Origin: Silene conica | Lineage: Eukaryota; Streptophyta; Magnoliopsida; Caryophyllales; Caryophyllaceae | Direction of reading: 5' to 3' | NCBI GenBank assembly: GCA_029255685.2 | Contig: CM055313.2 | Location: 75,618,641 to 75,682,640, forward strand | DNA length: 64,000 nt | In this document: positions 1 through 10,373 of the stretch, one piece after another | Position numbering within the stretch: position 1 is the first letter of the stretch | Layout: the number at the start of each line of letters is the position of its first letter | The notes under the pieces: generated by a model | What the model saw: the letters and a program-made list of their open reading frames with translations, nothing else | Database searches by the model: none | Told to the model about the DNA's origin: nothing | Position numbers and translations under genes: made by a program

Positions 1-2690
1 TGTGCTTCTTCCATGGTATGTGAGCTCTCATTTTCATCCAAACATCGTAACCAAAGTCCATTGAACGATCGACGATACAACGTTCCTTTATAGTAGATGA
101 AACGACAAGAACGACGTCGCACTTCCACTTTATGCCTCTTGTCACTTGGCAATTTGTTATGCTCCAAGTAATCGATGATCGATTGACGCCAATCTTCTTT
201 GGTGATTTCTTGAGCAGAGATTGCATTTACATTTTCTGTCAGATTTTCATCTTCTGGCGACACAACCCATCTTTTGCAAATCGGGACTGAAGAGGGAATA
301 CTTGCCCCCAATGCCAAAGTGGCTGCGAGATTTGCGAGAGCATCAGCCATCTTATTGGCATTCCTCGGTATATGACTTAAGAAGACTGAATTAAGTTTTT
401 GCAGCAATCTCGAAGCTAATCTGTGATACGGCACAAGGCTATCTTCTTTCACCTCATATTCGCCGAGTAATTGATTGATTATCAACTTTGAATCACCATA
501 GATGTCGAGATCCTCGCATCCCATTTCAAGAGCCATTTGTGCGCCTATGATCAATGCTTGATATTCGGCGGCGTTATTTGTGCACAAGTCTGGAAGTATG
601 AATGAATACATCAATAGATGCTTTTCTGGCGAAATAAAAGCAACTCCGGCTCCTGCTCCATCTTGACGAGCGGCTCCATCGAAGTACATCTGCCAGGAAG
701 GGAGCACATTAGTGTAGAAGACGTCTTCTCCAGGGAGTTCATCCGAGAAGCTCCATTTTTCAGGGATTGGATGATCCGCTAAGAAATCCGCCAATGCTTG
801 TCCTTTAATAGCCTTTTGTGGCACATAGACTATGTCATACTGCTTCAAGATTACGGCCCATTTGGCGAGTCGTCCCGAGAGTACTGGTCTTGACAGAATG
901 TATTTTATAGGATCGGCTTTGGAAATTACATGAACGGTGTGAGCCTGAAAGTAATGACGCAATTTTTGAATGGCGAAGATAAGGGCCAAACACATTTTTT
1001 CGATGGGTGCATATTTTAACTCGGCCCCCACAAGTGTGCGACTTAGATAGTATAAGGCCTTTTCTTTGCCATCTTCATTCTCTTGAGCACATAATGCCCC
1101 CATCGAGTGTTCTTGGGCAGATATGTACAAAATAATTGGCTTCCCTGGGATTGGCGCGCCTAAGACTGGAGGACTAGCCAAATATTGCTTGATGCTTTTA
1201 AAAGCTTTACGACAATGCTCATCCCACTCGAAAGGAGAACCCTTTTTCATTAGATGCCTAAACGGCTGACACCGTCCAGCCAAATTAGAAATAAATCGGC
1301 GGATATAAGCTAATCGTCCTTGAAGGCTCCGAAGATCTTTGAGTGTAGATGGTTCAGGCATATCTTGTATTGCCTTGATTTTTGTTTGATCTATCTCAAT
1401 TCCTCGATGACGCACAATGAAGCCCAAAAAATTTCCTGAGCTAACACCAAAAGCGCATTTTAAAGGATTCATCTTGAGCTTGTACTTTCGTAGCCGTTCG
1501 AATATTGTCCGAAGGTCTTTTACGTGATCAGGTCTTCTCCTGGATTTGACGACAAGATCATCGACGTAACACTCGACTATGTCATGCATTATGTCATCGA
1601 AAATTTTCTGCATAGCTCGCTGGTACGTAGCTCCCGCATTTTTCAACCCGAAAGGCATTACTTTATAGCAAAATATTCCTTTAGGTGTTCGGAACGCAGT
1701 AGCTTCTTCATCTTCCGGCGCCATTTGGATTTGATTATATCCGGCGGTGCAATCCATGAACGACAAAGCTTCGTGTCCCGTTGTGGCATCGATCATGATT
1801 TCTGTGACGGGAAGTGGAAAATAATCTTTTGGGCATGCGTCGTTCAAGTCTCGAAAGTCGACACATATACGAAGTTGTCCATTCTTCTTCCGCACCGGAA
1901 CAATTTTAGCAATCCAAGTGGGATATGTGACTTCTCTTATGAAGCCTGCATCGATCAATTTGTTTACCTCCGCTTCAATTTCTGGCAATATTTCAGACCG
2001 AAATCGTCTTCGTGATTGTTTCTTTGGAGAAACGTTATTTCTTATCGCTAGTCGATGAACTGCAATCTTTGGGCTTAGGCCGGGCATTTGATTATAGCTC
2101 CAAGCAAACACATCTTTATATTCAGCGAGAAGATTAACATATTCTATCTTCTCTCCCTCTGTTAGAAGGGCACTAACAAAAACGGGTCGTGGCTCCTCGC
2201 TTGTGCCTAGGTTTATTTCCTCCAAGTCATCAACTGTTGCTTGGACACCATCTTCGAAATTTTCAGGAGTTTCGCCCACCTCTATCTCATCATCTGAATC
2301 TTGGTACTCCTGAGCCATAACATGGTTAGAGGCGACAATATCCTCAGCGATCGTTCCGTAACTTGTCTCTTTTTGTGGATTCGTAAAAATGATGGTGCGT
2401 CCTATTGTTTTCAGTGATTTCCCCATAGTTATTTCCACCTCAAGGTGACACTTCATTTGAGAGGGAACGACACTATGGGTACCCTTGGAGAGATCGATTG
2501 CAGTTATTAACTTCGAGGATTTCCTCTGTTTTCGTCGACGCTTGTTTTGCACCGTACAGTTACTGATGCGACTGAAGACCGACTTCTTTACCTCCTTTTG
2601 TCCAATGCGAGTGAAAACTGACGCATTTGGCCTTTCTAGTGGGGAACTTGAAGTTTGCCCCCTTTCTCCCAACCTATCGAACACGGAGGT
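1..2690 (-). pseudogene. pol: reverse transcriptase and RNase H, 3' open at window edge
   Basis: Part of pol that copies element RNA into DNA. One minus-strand frame is open from about 2690 to position 1 and beyond. Reading from high to low coordinates: an acidic linker, the RT fingers (about 1850-2030, ending CVDFRDLNDACPKD), the catalytic YVDD box at 1557-1568, the RT connection, and an RNase H domain with YFDGAARQDGAG near 655-690 and the NNAAEYQALI and GDSKLI segments just below. The left edge reaches the start of the integrase region. The ORF has no start of its own because pol is continuous with gag and protease in intact relatives; a frame change near 2670 separates it from the upstream coding segments. 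The RT core itself looks undamaged. Confidence 0.85.
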
Positions 2691-3155
2691 ACGAGTTGTG
2701 TAGAAGTCGGTTGACCCAGTCTATCGAAAACGGATATTTGTGGTAAGACTTCCGTGCTCTCGTCTTCATTTTTTACTAGAGCCGCCACAATATATTGTGA
2801 TGATGCTTGCTTCGCTTTACGTCGTGCATAAATCCTTACGGGTTCAGGAGGCAAAAAAACCAATACCAGCCCTTCCAATCTCAAGCTTGTTCCCTTGTTG
2901 ATGCAACTTCTGTTGTGTTTGATTCAAACCATGTGGGGTAACTTCAATCACTTTCCCCAAAGGCGTTGGATTTTCAAAGTCATACCCAGACCTCGACATT
3001 AGCTTGTAAGCATTTGGGTCGAATCGGCCTTTGGTTGAATCTTCAGTAAGTGTTTCATCTTCTTTCATTTCGGCTTTTGTGAATCCGGGCAATGGTTGCC
3101 TACTCGTCGCAAGGCAATTTGTTCGTGTAACCGGAACGACAGCATTCTCATTCAA
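2636..3155 (-). pseudogene. pol linker between protease and RT, broken by frameshifts
   Basis: Two overlapping minus-strand frames (2844-3155 and 2636-2884) carry the segment between protease and RT. The upper piece contains RFDPNAYKLM, and the lower piece contains a basic stretch and ISVFDRLG. Both are linker sequences I associate with Tat-type pol. The frame changes near 2860-2885 and again near 2670. No enzymatic domain is visible here. The segment is included because it shows where the polyprotein frame was lost. Confidence 0.6.
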
Positions 3156-3188
3156 TGTTTGCAGATTGTCTTTGTTGATTGTTCTAGT

Positions 3189-4836
3189 TCATGTTGATAT
3201 TTCTCCTTGCGGAGTATATTCTGCGAAAGGTGCTTCTCCATTTTTACGCTTTGCTTTTGGCACGTACCTAAATATTGGCGTCGCTTTCTGCATGGTCGAA
3301 ACAACTTTCTTCACATTTGTCTGATTCGTCTTCGCAGATATGTTGTCGTGACGTTCAACTGTCATTGATTCTTTTGTGACTGGAATTTCGATGTCGTCCC
3401 CTTTTTTCAGAACTTTAGTTCCTGTCGAAAGAATCGTCGACGGTAACATTTCGCTTGGCGTGTCATTTTCTTCGTAGAATCGGGCGTCAGCGAAGTAGGA
3501 TTCTGCAGTAGAAAATGGCTTCACATCACCGTTTATCTTCCTTTCGCCATCTCTATAGTATTTCAGGCATTGATGCAGAGTGGATGCTACAACACCGTTT
3601 TCGTGAAGCCAAGGTCGACCAATTAATAACTTGTATGACATTTTGGCATCGATTACATGAAAAAGTGTGGTAGATGACATATCTCCCATCGCGAGTTCAA
3701 CACGGATCATGCCCAATTGCTCTTTGTCCGCCGAGATTGAAGCCTTGAATCATCAAACGACTATTGGCGAGTTCATTGACAGAAATCCCGATCTCTTCCA
3801 TAACGGCTTTTGGCATTATGTTGACAGCTGGGCCTCCATCTACCAATATGCGTCCCACCTTCTTTCCTCGAATGTATCCTAACACAAACAGAGGGCGATT
3901 GTGCAGCTTTGACCCGAGTAACAGATCTTCATCAGTAAAAGCAAAAGCAGCATTGCAAGCAACACATTTCTTTGATTGGTCTGCAGGCTCCCCCGTAGCT
4001 TTAAGTTTATCAGTATACGCTTCTGGTTGAAGAATTGCTAGGGATAATTGTTGACGCATTTCTTCAGGCAAGTGAAACATTTGTTGCCATCCCATACGCG
4101 TAGGTAGCGCACCCAATATTGCATCGATCTTCGCACCCTTGTCCAAATTCGATAAGGATTCCTTAGTTGCGACATCTTCACCGTTATTTTCCTCGACGAC
4201 GACAGAAGACACAGTTTTCACCGAAACTTTATCGAGATAAGAGACAGGGAAGTAATCCCTCAACGTCATACCTTGCCGCAACTTTGATTCACCTCTCAAA
4301 GCCCTATTCCGCGAAGCTCTCGAAATGTCATTTTTGTTATCCTTTCGTGACATTTTTGCCATCTTCTCATGAGTCACTCTTGGATGTTTGGGCATAGACA
4401 CTTTACTACTTTGCTTTCCTCGCCGTCGCCTCGCCACAAGTGTCCATCCTTCGTTGTCGTTTTCTTGACGTTGCGCTTTAGAAGTCGTTGCTACGACGGG
4501 CTTAGACTCTATGGGAATGATGGCGATCATCGGCTCAAAAGTTCCGAACTGGATTATCCGTGTGCATTCTGTAATCGTAGGCTGAGAAAATGGCCTGCGA
4601 CCTTCGACATCCACTTGTGCCGCAATACAATTGGATTCAACAACATCATCCAAGAGAATTTTTCTTTCTTCGGCTAAACGCATTATTTTCTCCTTGAGGG
4701 TTATGCATTTTTCCAATGGGTGACTCACCATTCTATGGTATCGACAATACTTTGGATCGTTTGTCCGTCCGGCTTCATTTGCTCGTTTAGACTCAGGAAG
4801 TTCAATCACCTTCTTTTCCAACAGATCGTCTAACAT
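3189..4836 (-). pseudogene. gag C-terminus and aspartic protease of the gypsy element
   Basis: Two frames, 3697-4836 and 3189-3716, continue the polyprotein. The first carries a Cys/His stretch CRYHRMVSHPLEKC near its start, a long basic linker, a CVACNAAFAF segment and the retropepsin-like core ILVDGGPAVNIMP, where the usual D-S/T-G triad reads DGG. The second carries the protease flap and C-terminal half (LLIGRPWLHENG). The frames change near 3712. An in-frame TGA at 3187-3189 ends the second piece, although the frame stays readable beyond it. The enzyme would process Gag-Pol; this copy cannot make it whole. Confidence 0.75.
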
Positions 4837-4846
4837 CCCAGCTAGA

Positions 4847-6532
4847 TCAGAATCTGGAAAAAGGGTATTTCTTTTGCTCCAGTTCTTTTAGAGTCGGTCG
4901 TGACTTCCGTGAATCTCTCGAATATGTCGACGTCTTTGTATCTGTCTTAGATCGCGCAGAAATTTTCACTGGATTTGAAGTAGAAACCGTCATAACTTCC
5001 TTCGAAGTGCTCTTGGACGCCTTGTCGTTTTTCTTAAATTCTTTTCGCTCCATTTTTGGTTCCGAGTGAGTGAAAAGTCGTCCTCCATGGCTAGCGATGG
5101 TGATCTCCATATCATGAGCGCGAGTAGCTAAATCTTGGAATGATCTGGGTTTGATGCCTTGGAGAATGTATACTAGATCAAGGTTCATTCCTTGGACGCA
5201 CATTTCAACAGCAGAAGTTTCCGACAGACGATCTTTGCATTCGAGGCTTAAAGCACGCCATCTACTTATGTAGTCAATGACGGGTTCATCCTTCCATTGC
5301 TTCGTGTTAGTTAGTTCTGTCATACTTACCACACGTCTGGTACTGTAGAAGCGATTGAGGAATTCTTTCTCCATCTCATCCCAACTATTGATTGATTCGG
5401 CGCTTAGGTCCGTATACCAATCAAAAGCAGTCCCTTTTAGAGACCGGACGAATTGTTTGACGAGAAGATCACCATCAGAGCCGGCGGTGTTACAAGTTTC
5501 AATGAAATGGGCGATATGTTGCTTTGGATTGCCTTTTCCATCAAACTGTTGAAATTTTGGTGGTTGGTAGCCGATTTGCATCCTCAAATAATCGATCCTC
5601 TTGCTATAAGGCTTGACGTAACGATGATTGCCGACGGAGTGAAGGTTTCCTTCGAACTGATTCTTGAAGGCCTCCGCAATCATTTTTTGGACGTCCTTAG
5701 CAGTAAAAGACTTACCCTTGTCGCGATCGGCATCTTCGTCGCTAGCGTCATCACTATCACCATTTTGAGATGAGGGCGTGGGTCTTTTTTCCAATTTTCT
5801 CGTCAAGGCGGAAATCTGTTTGGTTTTCTCTTCATTTTCTTTCTTGAGCTCGTCGAGAAGGGTTTTCATTTGATTGAGTTGTTCCTCCATGTTGCCGCCC
5901 TCGACGACCATGACGGGCGCAATCATGGAATACGACTGTTGGCTCGACATTTCCTGACTAAACCGCCGTGGCGACGATGGAGAAGAACCAGTGCTACTGT
6001 GACTGCCGTTTTCAGTGAATAGCTCGAACATTGGGCCATCGTGGATAGTTGTTTTCTCAAACGCATCACGCACCATCTCTCGAAATGACGATGGAACAGA
6101 TTGAGGCGCATCGATTCGAACGTGCGAAAAAGAGTCGACCACAGGATGTTTATATGGCCTAGATTTGCCAACGCCATGTGACTTCTTGACGGCATTGGTA
6201 GCGACCTTGGATGACCGAGGCCTTGTGGGTACCCGTGCAGAACGAAGTCCTGCTGCAGCAGTGCGGAGGATGATTGATCTGGCTCTGCTCCTTGTGGAGA
6301 TACCAATAGGATATCTGTCAGACGATGCAGCGAGACGGACCGAGCTTTCGTCATCAGATCTGGACACCATTCCCCTTGACATGGTGACGATGTTTCTGGA
6401 AGCCGTTGAAACGATTGTTACGAAGCTTGATTTTGCGAAAAGAGAGATGAGTAGTAGAGACGTCCCACCGAGCGTGCCAAATTTGTAAACACAAATTTGC
6501 GTCGATCTGTAAACAAGTAGAGAAAAACACAA
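4847..6532 (-). pseudogene. gag N-terminal and capsid region of the gypsy element
   Basis: A 561-codon minus-strand frame directly after the 5' LTR and primer site. The N-terminal third is basic and Ser/Arg-rich. A coiled-coil-like stretch follows (NQMKTLLDELKKENEEKTKQ, about residues 215-240), and then the retrotransposon gag core with FDGKGNPKQHIAHF and the ALSLECKDRL region. The frame ends in a short run after KKYPF, where an extra T in a T-run at about 4853-4857 shifts it; the next frame begins at 4836 with matching gag sequence. The first codons overlap the LTR end, so the real start is probably an internal ATG such as the one at about 6382. Gag would form the virus-like particle in the cytoplasm. 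Confidence 0.8.
6465..6483 (-). other. Primer binding site region of the gypsy element
   Basis: Immediately inside the 5' LTR the minus strand reads AATTTGGCACGCTCGGTGG. Its position right after the LTR end (...TTTACA) and before gag is that of a tRNA primer site. I did not match it to a specific tRNA. Confidence 0.5.
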
Positions 6533-6839
6533 ACAAATGTAACAAAATAGTTATTTATTAATTCAAAAGATTTAGGGTACAATCTTCTAGGTATTCTACT
6601 GATTCAATTTCCGCAAATGTAAATGAGAAGGAGGATCTTGATTTGAAGACTTGATTCTCCTTAGTTGTCTTGACTTACTTTTCTTCAATTGACGACGATG
6701 AGTGCTTGGAGTCGGATTGAAGAGTAGATTTCCCTTTTCTCTAGCTTTCTCTTGGAAGAGGTTTTGTAGAGAGGGTTTGTTTGTGATGTAGTTTTCTTTG
6801 TAATTTTCTCACTAGTCTCAATGTGAGAGCTAGGTCTTG

Positions 6840-6847
6840 TATTTATA
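6840..6847 (-). promoter_or_regulatory. TATA box in gypsy LTR
   Basis: Minus strand TATAAATA, about 350 bp into the LTR from its upstream end. Placement and sequence suit an LTR promoter driving gag-pol transcription toward lower coordinates. Confidence 0.6.
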
Positions 6848-7065
6848 GAAAATGAGAAGGGTTTCTTCCACCCTTAATGGACTTGGTGGTCTTTCTCCTT
6901 TTTTAGTGGTCTTAGTAGTCATCTTGACCCATTTGAATAGATTCAACCCGTCTAATGAATTTGACCCATTTACCAGATTTTGCTATTTTGTAGAAATGGA
7001 TCAACTAAAAATAATCAAATTGGACTATCTTTAATTAATTTTTGTCCAAGTCAATTTCATTAGTT

Positions 7066-7172
7066 TACATTTCCTTTAACGAGTCAACCTTTGACATTTG
7101 ACTTCGACGTGGCACTTGTACATTTCCTTTGACGAGTCAACCTTTGACATTTGACATTCGACGTGGCACTTG
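7066..7172 (-). repeat. Tandem duplication in LTR U3
   Basis: Copies at 7066-7118 and 7119-7172 differ by only a few bases. Both contain GAGTCAACCTTTGACATTTG and CGACGTGGCACTTG. They lie upstream of the TATA box in the U3 region, where such repeats often act as enhancers. Each carries W-box-like TTGAC cores. Confidence 0.75.
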
Positions 7173-7950
7173 TACAAAATTTACGTGCCTACACTATTAA
7201 TTTAGAAAAGAGTGGGATGCACCTCTCATTAATAAAAAGTCTTACCTTCATGATTTTTACCACGCATTTGAGACCATTGACAATCATATTTTGTGCTCTA
7301 ACGGATTATATTTTGTGGTCTTAAACATGATCCTCCATTTCTTGCTGACGAGTGGAGTGGTGTGGTGGTATTATTTGAAGTCTCTCTTGCGCCAATTGAT
7401 AAGATTTATCTATCTTTTCCATTGATCTTTCAATCCAATATCTTATCAATTGCTTATCTATGATTTCACATTACTCATGCGCATGAATATGATAGACTTC
7501 TAAGAGCGTTGACATGCTTTTAGAGGCCAAAAGATGCTTTATGTTTTAAGACTATGTTAGTGGTCAAGGATCACCAAATATGCTTCAAAAAGTCAACGTC
7601 TGAGAAAACTCAAGCATTTGCGTCGTGCGGGACGTTCAACCAGCGCTTCTTGGGAGGCAAACAAAACTTTTGCTTATTTTTTTCGTTTTAATTTTTAATT
7701 TTTAGCTTTAAATTTCCTTTACTTAATTTGGTTTTGATTTTTCTGCATTTTTTAATTTTTAATTAGTTTTAGAAATAAATTACTAGACCTTACGGTATTT
7801 GTTTTTGTGATTTTGGATGACGAATTGAAGGACAATAGAAGAGAAATATGCTTCCCCGTGCTTCTGACCCCATTCGTGGTCGTGGTTTTATAAAAACTAC
7901 AACAATTTGGAAAAGCGAGGAAAAAAGGTCAAAACCCGAAGGAGAGGTCA

Positions 7951-8047
7951 ACCCCAATCAGGGTTGGCAACCCCAATCGAGATTGTGGTTAAAAAACATT
8001 CAACGGTGGTCATCCCTGATCGGGGTGATCAACCCCGATCGGGGACG
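7951..8047 (+). repeat. Cluster of CCCCGATCGGGG-type palindromes
   Basis: Four imperfect to perfect copies of a CCCCRATCGGGG palindrome, some separated by TTGGCAACC. A matching pair with the same spacer lies in the Athila-like LTR at 39796-39831. Function unknown. Confidence 0.6.
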
Positions 8048-8169
8048 TGGAATTTTATGAATTTGGCGTTACTTGGCAGTTTGGCTTGACTTGTTAAAAA
8101 AAATAAGGCGTTGTTCTTTTTTCTTCTCCACGACGGTATTCCTCTCTTTTCCCTCATCTTTTTTATTTA

Positions 8170-8473
8170 GGGGGGTGTTTGGTTGACTACTATGGAATGA
8201 AATGGACTGAAATGGATTGAGTTGATTCAAGTGTTTGGTTGAGTGGTTTTGGAATGGAGTTAGATACCCAATTGATTCTAACTCCACCCCAACCCCTTGG
8301 AATCCCATACCCATCTTTCCCCCTGGGATTCCAACACCATTTCTGTATGTTTATTATTAAAATGAACCAAACAAGTTCCTAATGGAATGAAATTAGAACT
8401 TCATACTATTATGGTTTCTCATTCCATTCCATTCCATTCCATTCCATTCCTATGTACTAAACCAAACGACTCC
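8170..8473 (+). mobile_element. Tourist-like (PIF/Harbinger) MITE
   Basis: A 304-bp element with ends GGGGGGTGTTTGGTT and AACCAAACGACTCC (imperfect inverted repeats), flanked by TTA on both sides (8167-8169 and 8474-8476). A 3-bp TTA duplication and this end type suit PIF/Harbinger MITEs. It has no ORF. It lies inside the Athila-like remnant. Confidence 0.7.
8421..8450 (+). repeat. (ATTCC)6 microsatellite
   Basis: Six perfect ATTCC units near the right end of the Tourist-like MITE. They probably expanded from the GGAATGGA-type sequence of its terminal region. Confidence 0.9.
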
Positions 8474-9768
8474 TTAGTTCTTTCAGTACAATCACTTGTA
8501 AACATCAAATCCTTCATCTGATAACATCATCAAATAAGTATTTTTGCCCTTTCTCTTTAATTCTATTCTATTTAATCAATTTTATTCAATTTCTCAAACC
8601 CTAAATCAAATTAGGGGTAATTTGATTTTATGCTTATTATTGCTAGAAATTGATTGTAAATTGCTTTCTTCACGTGTATAGGTTTAATTAGTTCACTAAT
8701 TCTCCTATGATTATTTTAATGGAATTTGGTTGCCTTAAAATCATTTTTTGTCTTAAAATTTCAGATGTAATGACATCAAAAGACCTCCTACCCAAGGTCA
8801 TTCAAAGAGAAAAGTGATGATGAAGGATTTCCCCCGTTTCCATGCTAGTTTGGGGGAGTTAATTGGTCTAGTAAGATTTTTTTTATTGTTTTGCATTTTA
8901 GTTAATTTTTGTCATCACCCGTTAAATTTAATCTCTTGTCTTTCTTTCGCTCGTGTTTTGCACCATTTTTATGGTGTTGTTGGGTAAATTAATTGTTGAC
9001 ACATTGAGGGAAATGTTGTGTTTAGCTTGGGAGGAATACATTTGCATGTTAGTTAGTTTGCATTTAGTTAGTGTAGTTTTATGAGAAATTTTGAGAATTT
9101 TTTGTGATATTTGCTAAGAAATGTTTGTTTGTTCCTACTTTTGCCCTCTTGCATATCCTACCTATAGTTATTGCTTAATGATTTATCATTCATATTTGGG
9201 ATAGTTGCTAAAAGGGGATGTTTTGACATAGCGAATGAGAAATGAAAAATGAACCGATTAGGCTTGATCTTGACTTTTGGCAAGCTACAAAAATGTAAGG
9301 TAAAACCTTTTTGACCAATACATTCATATTTGGTTTCTTAGGTGAGTTTAGGTATCTCCTTGTAATTTGTGTTTCATCAAAACACATATGTATGTTTTAT
9401 TATTTCATTTCTTTATAAGTATGTATTCATATGTTTTTATCATTTTGGAGTCATTAACATGACAAATTTGCCTTTTTGACCCTTTGTCACAAAATTTTCC
9501 TAACTACATTGAAAATTCTCTATCTTATTGAGCTAGTAATTTATTTTAATTATATTTGGGTGATCATTTGGGATATATTTATTCTTGAAAAATCATGTGA
9601 GCTTGGTCTAAATGCTCTCGAAGAGAAAAGAAAAAAATGACGTACAACAAGAGAAAGAAAAAATGAAAAATGAGAAAAAGAAAACAATTGGAAAAAATGA
9701 TGAAAAAGAAAGAAAAGAAAAGAAAAATGAAAGGAAGCATATGTCAATTGAAAAAAAAGCATTTTTTG

Positions 9769-9925
9769 TAATGCTGAAAATTAAAGAAATTGTCGTTTTG
9801 GGTTTGTTTTGAAAGTATTTGTCAAAATGGTGTCCACGTAGGATCGAGAAAACGAGCCTAAACACGCCATTGCCAGTGGCGGGTTATGTGCCAAAGACAC
9901 GCCATTACTAGTAACGTGTCTAAGC
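9769..9925 (+). repeat. MULE left terminal inverted repeat
   Basis: Pairs with 38590-38750 in inverted orientation. The outer ~100 bp align well by eye (23 of 27 in the outermost block). The inner part passes into ACACGCCAT-type repeats. Confidence 0.65.
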
Positions 9926-10165
9926 AGCGTAGATATTTGGGGAAAAAGTTACAGAAGGTTGGAGTTGGGGTAAGAAACAAGACACACCATAAGTGGTGGC
10001 GTGTTTCATCTCATTAACACGCCATAAGTGGTGGCATGTTTCAACATGTTAAAAATTTGAAAATGTTACAGGAGGTTTTGAAAATGTTATAGCTGATACA
10101 CGCTATGTGTAATGGCGAGTCTGTGGGGAGGAACACGCCACAAGCAATGGCGTGTTTCTTCAGGT
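9862..10165 (+). repeat. Subterminal ACACGCCAT / ATGGCGTGT hairpin repeats, left
   Basis: About six units, each an ACACGCCAT-like arm, a short spacer and a complementary GGCGTGT-like arm, for example at 9862-9882 and 10132-10156. Matching units occur inside the right end. Subterminal repeats of this type are usual binding sites for a transposase. Confidence 0.7.
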
Positions 10166-10373
10166 TATTTTTTTTAAATTTTTTTTTTGGTGATGTTACT
10201 CGAAAAGTGATCAAACGAAGAACAAAATCTAACAATACACACCAATCTAGCTATTTAAACCATAGTCAAACAAAATCTAACAATGCACACAGAAAATAAA
10301 AATGTCAAACCATTGTCAATTGAAATCAAATCTAAAGCACATCTAATTGTTTCGCACAAGGAGTAGAGAAAAT

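Larger units (their letters stand above)
1..7193 (-). mobile_element. Ty3/gypsy LTR retrotransposon, Tat/Ogre-like, partial (3' part off window)
   Basis: Minus-strand element whose 5' LTR (6484-7193), primer site, gag, protease, reverse transcriptase and RNase H follow in that order toward position 1. The 3' end, integrase body and 3' LTR lie off the left edge, so the target duplication cannot be checked. The gag and protease sequences, such as the Cys/His stretch CRYHRMVSHPLEKC and the protease core LVDGGPAVNIMP, resemble Tat-clade (Ogre/Retand) elements; this lineage call is from memory of the family. The coding region has at least four frame disruptions, so this copy is dead. It abuts Athila-like DNA at 7194, which suggests it inserted there. 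Confidence 0.85.
6484..7193 (-). repeat. 5' LTR of the Tat/Ogre-like element
   Basis: A 710-bp segment. On the minus strand it starts TGTAGGCACG at 7193 and ends TTTACA at 6484, giving TGTA...TACA ends. It lies directly upstream of the primer site and gag. It contains a TATA box and a 53/54-bp tandem duplication near its upstream end. The partner LTR is off the window. Confidence 0.7.
7194..9768 (+). mobile_element. Athila-like Ty3/gypsy element, left half of 3' internal region
   Basis: Non-coding or decayed DNA downstream of a lost pol gene. At 7621-7670 it has GACGTTCAACCAGCGCTTC followed by TTGGGAGGCAA, a segment I associate with the post-pol region of Athila/Tat-type elements. At 8995-9035 it has a GAGGGAAATGTTG...TTTAGCTTGGGAGG stretch typical of their 3' leader. 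No env-like ORF is intact; the 70-codon frame at 7848-8060 is only a palindromic repeat patch. The region is cut off at 7193 by the Tat/Ogre-like element and at about 9769 by a MULE, and it resumes at 38751. Confidence 0.55.

Noticed and set aside
9612-9812. Lys/Glu-rich small protein
   Set aside because: Produced by an AAAGAAAAG-rich stretch; a chance frame in low-complexity DNA.
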